In this document: piece after piece, positions 1-4,589 of the stretch | Layout: each line of letters opens with the position of its first letter | Position numbering within the stretch: position 1 is the stretch's first letter | From: Planctomycetota bacterium | GTDB lineage: Bacteria > Planctomycetota > Phycisphaerae > FEN-1346 | Direction of reading: 5' to 3' | Assembly: GCA_026387055.1 (NCBI GenBank) | Contig: JAPLML010000648.1 | Coordinates: 1 to 5,048 of the forward strand | DNA length: 5,048 nt | Position numbers and translations under genes: made by a program | Notes under the pieces: generated by a model | What the model was told of the DNA's origin: nothing | Seen by the model: only the letters and a program-made list of their open reading frames with translations | Databases searched by the model: none

Positions 1-314
1 ACGACGATGAAGTCGAACTTGCCCCCGCGCTTCGTGATCTCCTTGGGCAGGCCCTGGATGAGGACCTTGTCGCCGTCGGTGCCCGATTCTCCCGCCCCGT
101 GCAGAAAGAGGATCACGGGCCACTTCTTGTCGGCCGTGTAGGTGAGAGGGACCCAGACGTAGTACGGCCGGTCGGTGCCGTCGGCGTGGCGGGCGGTCTT
201 GCGGATGAAGCCCACCTTGCGGTTGGGGTCTTTCATGATCTCGTCGAGGGGCGAGGCGGACGGCGACTTCGCGGCCTCGCTCTTGGCGGCGGGCTGATCG
301 GCGGCCTTGGCCGG
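1..314 (-). CDS. Secreted alpha/beta-hydrolase (esterase/peptidase-like), N-terminal fragment
   Basis: Read on the minus strand from 314 to 1, the frame is open and gives about 104 residues. It starts with an Ala/Pro/Lys/Ser-rich linker of about 22 residues (PAKAADQPAAKSEAAK...), of the kind that follows a signal peptide or lipobox. A beta-rich start of a hydrolase follows (GFIRKTA, RPYYVWVPLTY, KKWPVILFLHGAGESG). HGAGES is the oxyanion-hole motif seen in secreted esterases and predicted peptidases of the COG4099/LpqC type; its His codon is at 101-99. The fragment runs off the left edge after FDFIVV. The last 99 bases are an exact inverted copy of 315-413, and the C-terminal half continues on the plus strand from there. 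No start codon or signal peptide is visible, because the sequence upstream is lost at the junction near 314. An ATG at 236-234 lies inside the conserved region and is probably internal. Linker and motif are seen; export is inferred. Confidence 0.8.
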
Positions 315-413
315 CGGGGCGGGAGAATCGGGCACCGACGGCGACAAGGTCCTCATCCAGGGCCTGCCCAAGGAGATCACGAAGCGCGGGGGCAAGTTCG
401 ACTTCATCGTCGT
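1..413. repeat. Perfect 99-bp inverted repeat (1-99 / 315-413) around a 215-bp spacer
   Basis: The reverse complement of 1-99 is identical to 315-413. Identity stops at once at the inner edge (100 against 314), and the outer edge cannot be followed because the window begins at 1. Both arms code for the same protein segment (GAGESG through FDFIVV). The spacer holds the N-terminal coding part on the minus strand. A small palindrome (CGGCCTTGGCCG, 302-313) abuts the inner edge of the right arm. The pattern is a fold-back: one gene turned on itself. The likely cause is an assembly or amplification chimera. Confidence 0.93.
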
Positions 414-966
414 CATGCCCCAGTGCATCTCGCTCGGCGCCGTGCCGAAGGACGAGAAGGCCCCCGACAAGCCGCGGCACAAAGGCGGCTGGCGCGACGC
501 CGAGGAGCAGCTCGCCATGGACGCCTTCAAGGCCGCGCTCAAGGAGTACTCCTGCGACCCGGACCGCGCCTACCTGACGGGCCTCTCGATGGGCGGCTAC
601 GGCACCTTCATGTTCATGCTGAACTATCCCAATATGTTTGCCGCCACGGCGCCGATCTGCGGCGGGGGCGTCGTCACCCGCGCGGGCGACATCGCCCACA
701 TCCCCACGTGGGTCTGGCACGGCGACTCCGACAAGACCGTCCCTCCCGACAACTCGCGCCGCATGGTGGCCGCCCTCGTCAAGGCCAGGGCGGCCGAGGT
801 GCGGTACACCGAGGTCGTCGGCGTGGGGCACAACTCCTGGGACAACACCTACACCGGCGACCAGGTCTTCACGTGGTTCCTGGCGCACAAGGTGAGCGAC
901 CTCGGGAAGGCCAAGCCCGTCAATCCGGTCATCGACGCGCCGAGCTGGGCCGACGCGCCGAAGTAG
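307..966 (+). CDS. Secreted alpha/beta-hydrolase (esterase/peptidase-like), C-terminal part, 5' end broken
   Basis: This frame carries the catalytic part of a serine hydrolase. Numbered from the TTG at 307, the nucleophile elbow is GLSMGG with Ser94 (codon 586-588). The acid is probably Asp142 in HGDSDKTVP and the base is His175 in GVGHNSW. The order Ser, Asp, His and the spacing fit esterases and predicted peptidases of the COG4099/LpqC type, which act on ester or peptide bonds outside the cytoplasm. True homology begins only at 316. There the sequence matches the minus-strand fragment exactly through 413 and then continues alone. Codon 313-315 reads Gly where the intact copy has the oxyanion His. 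The TTG start is therefore an accident of the junction, and stops lie just upstream in the same frame. Joined through the shared 99 bp, the two parts give about 288 residues plus a missing signal peptide, a normal length for this group. The substrate cannot be read from the sequence. A terminator-like hairpin follows the stop. Confidence 0.85.
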   Translation: MAGGAGESGTDGDKVLIQGLPKEITKRGGKFDFIVVMPQCISLGAVPKDEKAPDKPRHKGGWRDAEEQLAMDAFKAALKEYSCDPDRAYLTGLSMGGYGTFMFMLNYPNMFAATAPICGGGVVTRAGDIAHIPTWVWHGDSDKTVPPDNSRRMVAALVKARAAEVRYTEVVGVGHNSWDNTYTGDQVFTWFLAHKVSDLGKAKPVNPVIDAPSWADAPK

Positions 967-975
967 CCACGGCGG

Positions 976-1000
976 CGCGCCTAGCGTGCTGGGCGCGTTT
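976..1000 (+). terminator. Terminator-like hairpin after the hydrolase gene
   Basis: Ten bases after the TAG stop, CGCGCC (976-981) pairs with GGCGCG (992-997). The stem extends inward by a T-G wobble, A-T and G-C, leaving a 4-base loop. Only three T residues follow (998-1000). Stem strength and position suit an intrinsic terminator, but the short T run makes it uncertain. Confidence 0.4.
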
Positions 1001-1043
1001 GCGGCGAAGCCCCCCAACGGGCGCACTGCATGTTTGTGGCGAG

Positions 1044-1131
1044 GGTGGCACGGCCACGCGCCGTTGCGTGGCCGTGCATGGTCATGTGGGGGCGCAAGCA
1101 CGGTCCCGCAACGGCGCGTGACCGTGCCACC
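1044..1131. repeat. Facing pair of REP-like hairpins (BIME-like)
   Basis: Two 34-base units, 1044-1077 and 1098-1131, are inverted copies of each other with 3 mismatches, separated by 20 bases. Each unit is a hairpin in itself. In the left unit GCACGGCCACGC (1048-1059) pairs perfectly with GCGTGGCCGTGC (1066-1077) over a 6-base loop. In the right unit GCACGGTCCCGC (1098-1109) pairs with GCGTGACCGTGC (1116-1127) with one mismatch. Two hairpin units in opposite orientation, placed between genes, is the architecture of REP/BIME elements, which are mobilised in trans by RAYT transposases in the families where this is known. No such transposase is in the window. The mismatches mostly fall where they break one pairing, so the units have drifted apart. 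Confidence 0.75.
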
Positions 1132-1179
1132 CTTGACGAACAGGGCTTGCCACAAGATCTCGGCACCCCCCCAACCCTC

Positions 1180-1194
1180 AACCTGCGCCAGGTT
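1180..1194. promoter_or_regulatory. 15-bp dyad, possible operator
   Basis: AACCTG (1180-1185) and CAGGTT (1189-1194) are perfect inverted arms around CGC. The dyad lies 6 bases upstream of the candidate -35 box of the next gene, a position where a regulator could bind. Six-base arms can arise by chance, and no regulator family is recognised. Confidence 0.25.
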
Positions 1195-1200
1195 ATCCTG

Positions 1201-1229
1201 TTGAATTGCCCCCCTCGGACGTATATGCT
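1201..1229 (+). promoter_or_regulatory. Candidate sigma70-type promoter for the 439-residue protein gene
   Basis: TTGAAT (1201-1206) and TATGCT (1224-1229) are separated by 17 bases and match 4 of 6 consensus positions each. They sit in a locally AT-richer patch. Transcription would start near 1236, leaving a short leader of about 34 bases before the ATG at 1270. The assignment assumes an E. coli-like consensus, which may not hold in this organism. Confidence 0.4.
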
Positions 1230-1269
1230 TGAGGCAGGAAGGCGCGATCTGCTTGGCGGAGAAGTGCCT

Positions 1270-2589
1270 ATGCGCGCACGAATCCTGGTTCTCGCGGCCG
1301 CCGCGGGCCTCTGCTTCGCGCCAGCCGCCCGGGGGCAAATCGGGTCGCACGGCCTGCCCCAGATGCCGCCCGCCCTGGCGCCCACGTGGGTGATGAATCG
1401 GCCCGCCCTGGAATCGCAGGAGGTCTCGGCGCCCCCGCTGGAGCGGCTGAAGCCTCCGCCGGCCGGGGCCGACGGCCGCCCCGACGCCGTCACCCTCGAC
1501 GACATGTGCAAGGAGCCGCGCGAGGCCATCCGCCTGGCCGAATCGGGCAAGTTCAAAGAGGCGGTCGAGACGGGCCGGCCCCTCCTGAGCCTCTCCCGCG
1601 AGAAGTACCGCGATTACACCTGGGACTACCTGGCCAACGCCGTCGCCTGGTCGGCCGTCCAGACGGGCGACCTCAAGATGGCGGCAGGGGCGCACAGCGC
1701 AGCCGCCGGCCGCATCGACGACCCGGCGGTGGCCGAGTACCACCGCCTCGTCATCGCGATGCTCGATCAGACGAAGAAGTCGCCCGCCGAGCTGAAGGAC
1801 TACGCCGCCTTCCAGGCCGAGGTCCGCAAGGGCTTGGCGGACCGGCAGGCCGCCCTCGTGTCGCTCGCGGCGGCGGCCGAGAAGGACCGCCTGGGCGAAC
1901 CGCTGGTGCGCCACTTGCGCGACGCCTATGAGAAGCTCCGCGTGCTGGTCGCAACGGACCCGGAGACGGCCAGGAAGGAGCCGCTGGCGGCCTTTCGCAA
2001 GGCGGCCCAGGCGCTCACGGGCCAGGTCATTCCCCCTGCCGTGGCCGAGGCCCAGCGGATGCAGCAGCGCCTGGACCACGTGTCCAACCATGGCTACCAC
2101 GATCAGGGGCTGCGCCAGGCGGAGTGGACCAACTACAACGGCGACGTGGGGTTGCTGTGGGTCAAGGTCCAGGAGATCAAGCGCCTCTGCCGCCTGCAAG
2201 ACCACCTCGTGCGGCACAACCTGGCGGACCCCGGCGACGCCGCCAAGTTCCTCCAGCAGGCCCACGCGTGCCTCTTCACCCCGAGCGACGGCAACCAGGT
2301 CTGGCAGAAAATCGGGCAGATGCGCGTGATCAATCAGATCGTGCACATGGACGTACGGCCACGTGTGCCCTGGCAGGAAACGCGGATCACCCCCTGGGGA
2401 ATCCCCTTCAGCGGCGAACTGGCCAGCCCTCCCGGCGTGAAGCCCATGGACCCCATGGACGGCTCGATGCAGCGCATGGACGGCCAGCCGAGCCGCATGG
2501 ACGGCCAGATGCAGCGGATGGACGGCAAGCCGCAACGCATGGACGGCAAGCCCAAACGCATGAACGAGCCGATGAAGCCGATGAAATAG
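1270..2589 (+). CDS. Exported protein of unknown function with TPR-like helices and a Met-rich repeat tail
   Basis: I do not recognise this 439-residue protein. The ATG at 1270 is chosen over upstream in-frame codons because GGAG (1258-1261) sits 8 bases before it and a clean signal peptide follows: basic MRAR, a hydrophobic core and a likely cut after ARG22. Extending the frame upstream would run into the REP-like palindromes. Residues about 30-72 are Pro-rich and probably unstructured. Residues about 83-165 look like paired helices of the TPR type (EAIRLAESGKFKEAVETG, then a helix with NAVAWSAVQTGDLKMA), suggesting protein-protein contact. Residues about 170-260 are charged and helical, followed by a less regular region with several Trp. 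The end (396-430) is five tandem copies of a 7-residue unit starting MDG and usually ending in Arg, then a short Met/Lys/Pro tail; 11 Met occur in the last 47 or so residues. It probably acts in the periplasm or outside the cell, perhaps as a scaffold. No catalytic motif is seen. Confidence 0.85.
   Translation: MRARILVLAAAAGLCFAPAARGQIGSHGLPQMPPALAPTWVMNRPALESQEVSAPPLERLKPPPAGADGRPDAVTLDDMCKEPREAIRLAESGKFKEAVETGRPLLSLSREKYRDYTWDYLANAVAWSAVQTGDLKMAAGAHSAAAGRIDDPAVAEYHRLVIAMLDQTKKSPAELKDYAAFQAEVRKGLADRQAALVSLAAAAEKDRLGEPLVRHLRDAYEKLRVLVATDPETARKEPLAAFRKAAQALTGQVIPPAVAEAQRMQQRLDHVSNHGYHDQGLRQAEWTNYNGDVGLLWVKVQEIKRLCRLQDHLVRHNLADPGDAAKFLQQAHACLFTPSDGNQVWQKIGQMRVINQIVHMDVRPRVPWQETRITPWGIPFSGELASPPGVKPMDPMDGSMQRMDGQPSRMDGQMQRMDGKPQRMDGKPKRMNEPMKPMK
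2455..2559 (+). repeat. Five tandem 21-bp repeats coding for MDGxxxR units
   Basis: Copies start at 2455, 2476, 2497, 2518 and 2539. Each begins ATGGACGGC and encodes MDG, three variable residues and Arg (SMQR, QPSR, QMQR, KPQR, KPKR). A degenerate sixth unit begins at 2560 with ATGAACGAG. The first nine bases are nearly invariant while the second half varies, as in arrays that grow and shrink by slippage and then drift. The reading frame is kept because the unit is a multiple of three. Confidence 0.9.
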
Positions 2590-2590
2590 G

Positions 2591-2621
2591 GGCGGGCTCG
2601 GCGCCCGCCTCCCTCGCCGAG
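2591..2621 (+). terminator. Possible terminator with two competing stems
   Basis: Right after the stop, GGCGGGC (2591-2597) pairs with GCCCGCC (2603-2609) over a 5-base loop. Alternatively CTCGGCG (2597-2603) pairs with CGCCGAG (2615-2621). The two stems share bases and exclude each other. No T run follows, so if this ends transcription it is not a classical intrinsic terminator. Confidence 0.3.
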
Positions 2622-2704
2622 ACGCCCGGCACGATTTCCCTTGCAAAACGGCCCGCCTTTTCGTTTCGTAGTGACATTCTCGATAACCCCGCGACATCGC
2701 GCCG

Positions 2705-2732
2705 GTAGGGGCACGGCATACCGTGCCCCTAC
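2705..2732. repeat. Perfect palindrome with 12-bp arms, REP-like
   Basis: GTAGGGGCACGG (2705-2716) and CCGTGCCCCTAC (2721-2732) are exact inverted arms around CATA. A near-identical 14-base direct repeat flanks it: GCGACATCGCGCCG (2691-2704) and GCGGCATCGCGCCG (2743-2756), one mismatch. The palindrome lies 54 bases before the PHP start codon. It could be a dispersed repeat, a transcript hairpin or a binding site. The lack of a T run and the exact symmetry make a repeat more likely. Confidence 0.7.
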
Positions 2733-2786
2733 GGATAAGTACGCGGCATCGCGCCGCGGCCATCGGACCGAGGAACGGGCGGCCTT

Positions 2787-4031
2787 ATGACCCAAGCAGC
2801 ACCCACCGACATCACCGGGGATCTCGCGGCCTATCGCGCCCGCGAATCCGTCCTCTATCAGGTCCGCGACGCCCTGGAGACGGCGGACAAGTGGGACGTC
2901 TTCCTCGAGAAGCTCGAGGCCCGCGGCCTGCCCGAGGCCCGCGTCCGCCAGATCGTCGACGTGCCCGTCCTGATGGACCTCCACCTGCACTCGACGCACT
3001 CCGACGGCCGGATTCCGCCGCACAAGCTCGCCTGGCTCGCGCGGGTCATCGGCCTGCGCACCATCGCCCTGGCCGACCACGACAGCGTCTCCGGTACGCG
3101 GGCGCTCTACGGCGAGGCGATGCTCCTCGGCTTGGCGGCGGTCCCTGCGGTCGAGCTCTCCACCGGCCAGAGCGGGATGGAGATCCTCGTCTACTTTCCC
3201 GACGCGGGACGGTTCTTCGATTTCCTCACCTCGCCGCGCGGCGGCAGGTTCCGCAAGTCTCTCGAAGCGAAGCAGCAGGCGGTCCACGAGGCCACGCTCG
3301 AGGTGCTTCAGAGCGTCAACCGCTGGCTGAAACGCCAGGGCATCCCCGCCGACCGGCAGATCACCGAGAAGGAGCTCGACGACTGGTTCGGCGGCCAGAC
3401 GCCGTACTACCCGGGCACGCTCGCCGTGCTGGGTCTGAAGCGGCTCGAGCCGGCGCAGCGCCGGACCCTCGGCATCCACGACCCGCGTGCGTTCAACACG
3501 AAGGTGGTCACGCCCGCGATGAAGCGCCTCGCCGGGCCATTGAGCGGCACGACGCTCGCCCAGGCGACCGAGGAGGTCCGCCGGCAGATCGCCGCCATCC
3601 GGCGCTCCGGCGCCGGCTCGGTCGCCATCCTCAGCCACCCGCGCGAACTCGTGACGAAGGGCAAGATGTCGATCGGCCAGGTGGCCAGGGCGATCGAGTA
3701 CCTCGTCGCCAAGGCGGGGCTCGACGGCATCGAGATCGGCTGCGCGCGCGACACCCAGGCCGACGTCCGCGTGTGGAAGGAGATCGCCGAAGACATCAAT
3801 CAGAAGATTGCCGCGGGCGATCTGGCGGCGCCGGGGCCGCTCCTGGAGGCCAGCTACTCGTCGGACTTCCACGTCCTGGCGCCGGGACGGACAACGGGCG
3901 AGATCACGCTCGGGTTCGGACTGCTCGACGAACGTCCGGAGTATCGTCGCGGGAACCTGCGGCCGCAGACCTCGCCGGAAGAACTCCTCGAAGCGATGCG
4001 CCACCGCGCCGGCCTGCGCGGCGAAACCTAG
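2787..4031 (+). CDS. PHP-domain metal-dependent phosphoesterase
   Basis: This 414-residue protein has all the landmark motifs of the PHP superfamily, enzymes that use a cluster of two or three metal ions to hydrolyse phosphoesters. Motif I is DLHLHSTHSDG (His66, His68, Asp73), motif II is LADHDSVSG (Asp97, His98, Asp99) and Glu123 lies in AVELST. SHPREL carries His284, DGIEIG carries Glu316, and SSDFH carries Asp360 and His362. The closest functional relatives I know are the YciV/TrpH-type enzymes, which act on nucleotides (3',5'-bisphosphates) or RNA 5' ends. Those have about 290 residues. This one adds about 60 residues at the N-terminus and a segment of about 100 residues (roughly 140-245) between the second and third motif groups, so the substrate may differ. 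The ATG at 2787 is used; GAGGA at 2770-2774 is a rather distant ribosome binding site, and the next Met (63) lies at the edge of motif I. No signal peptide is seen, so it is probably cytoplasmic. Confidence 0.93.
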   Translation: MTQAAPTDITGDLAAYRARESVLYQVRDALETADKWDVFLEKLEARGLPEARVRQIVDVPVLMDLHLHSTHSDGRIPPHKLAWLARVIGLRTIALADHDSVSGTRALYGEAMLLGLAAVPAVELSTGQSGMEILVYFPDAGRFFDFLTSPRGGRFRKSLEAKQQAVHEATLEVLQSVNRWLKRQGIPADRQITEKELDDWFGGQTPYYPGTLAVLGLKRLEPAQRRTLGIHDPRAFNTKVVTPAMKRLAGPLSGTTLAQATEEVRRQIAAIRRSGAGSVAILSHPRELVTKGKMSIGQVARAIEYLVAKAGLDGIEIGCARDTQADVRVWKEIAEDINQKIAAGDLAAPGPLLEASYSSDFHVLAPGRTTGEITLGFGLLDERPEYRRGNLRPQTSPEELLEAMRHRAGLRGET

Positions 4032-4145
4032 ACGGGGCGGTGGAGTGACAGGCGACGGGGCACGCGGGCAACGTTCAGCGGGGAGCCGAAGTCGAAGAAT
4101 CGCCGTGGCGAGGCCACCGCGCGAGTGTGAACTGGCGCCCCGCCT

Positions 4146-4382
4146 TCAACAGGACGAATGATACGGCCTTCCGGGCGCCCACCGGGGCGCACGGACGTTA
4201 CTGCCCTTCCTGGGCTTCTTCTTGAGTTGGCGAAGCTGGTCCGTCGTGACCGTGAACCCGCACACCGGGCACAGGAGGACGTAGACGCTCTTGCCGGACC
4301 GTTCGTGGATGATCTTGCCCAGCCGCCGCAGGGGGGCGCGATCGTGGCGGCACCCCTCGGCCGGGTCATCGTAGGCAACCAT
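4146..4382 (-). CDS. Small hypothetical protein with a CxH...CxxC pattern
   Basis: I do not recognise this 78-residue protein. The ATG at 4382 is preferred to the GTG three bases upstream because a strong ribosome binding site, GAGGAG (4391-4396, read on the minus strand), lies 8 bases before it. Codons mostly end in G or C, as in the neighbours. Cys11, His13, Cys38 and Cys41 (CPVCGF) could form one zinc site, with CPVCG a typical zinc-ribbon knuckle. The sequence around it (KSVYVLLCPVCGFTVTTDQL) looks like a beta hairpin followed by a helix. The tail after KKKPRKG is basic and Pro-rich and probably disordered. The gene is convergent with the PHP gene (114-base gap) and downstream of the transporter on the same strand, with a 207-base gap. 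It may bind nucleic acid or a protein, but that is only a guess from the zinc pattern and basic tail. Confidence 0.65.
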   Translation of the reverse strand: MVAYDDPAEGCRHDRAPLRRLGKIIHERSGKSVYVLLCPVCGFTVTTDQLRQLKKKPRKGSNVRAPRWAPGRPYHSSC

Positions 4383-4390
4383 CACGTCAT

Positions 4391-4396
4391 CTCCTC
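4391..4396 (-). promoter_or_regulatory. Strong ribosome binding site of the small protein gene
   Basis: Read on the minus strand this is GAGGAG, 8 bases before the ATG at 4382 and 5 before the GTG at 4385. The spacing favours the ATG and is the main support that this short frame is a real gene. Confidence 0.6.
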
Positions 4397-4472
4397 GCGG
4401 TGCGTCGTCGACGCCGTAGGGGAGCCGCCCGGGGAAGCGCGCGAGCGCCGCCTCCGCCGCCGTTCCTATCGG

Positions 4473-4486
4473 CCGCCGCGCGGCGG
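4473..4486. repeat. 14-bp GC palindrome in the gap before the small gene
   Basis: CCGCCGCGCGGCGG is a perfect palindrome. The gap 4383-4589 also holds CCGCGC/GCGCGG (4525-4530 / 4539-4544) and GTCGCC/GGCGAC (4549-4554 / 4557-4562). The last of these begins 28 bases past the transporter stop and could help end its transcript, although no T run follows on the minus strand. In such GC-rich DNA short palindromes are expected by chance. Confidence 0.35.
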
Positions 4487-4589
4487 GCTCTTAAACGAAT
4501 TCGGAAGGCCTGCCCCCGCTCAAACCGCGCTCGCTCACGCGCGGCGGGGTCGCCCAGGCGACTCTTCGACAAGCCCGCCAGCTAAAGAA

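Noticed and set aside
1..413. Inverted repeat as transposon ends
   Set aside because: The arms encode the interior of a hydrolase and the spacer encodes its N-terminus. There is no transposase and no target duplication, so the fold-back of one gene explains everything seen.
99..1121. Open frame of 340 codons on the plus strand
   Set aside because: It is rich in Arg, Gly and His, overlaps the hydrolase in another frame, crosses the inverted-repeat junction and has no recognisable motif.
1030..1269. Upstream extension of the 439-residue protein to a start at 1030
   Set aside because: It would translate the REP-like palindromes and the promoter region, and would bury the signal peptide. The ATG at 1270 has a good ribosome binding site.
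2455..2559. Possible CRISPR-like array
   Set aside because: The 21-bp units are contiguous, in frame and coding, with no spacers.
2334..4004. Long open frame of 556 codons on the minus strand
   Set aside because: It lies antisense to the PHP gene and the end of the exported protein gene. Its translation is Arg/Asp/Gly/Leu-rich, as expected when a GC-rich gene is read on the opposite strand. The plus strand has the true PHP motifs.
4101..4121. Imperfect hairpin GTGGC/GCCAC between the convergent genes
   Set aside because: The central stem has only 5 bp, then a mismatch, and no T run on either strand. It is not enough to call a bidirectional terminator.
4028..4378. Alternative minus-strand frame of 116 codons over the small gene
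   Set aside because: It is Arg/Ser/Pro-rich without motifs, and it lacks the well-spaced ribosome binding site that the 78-residue frame has.
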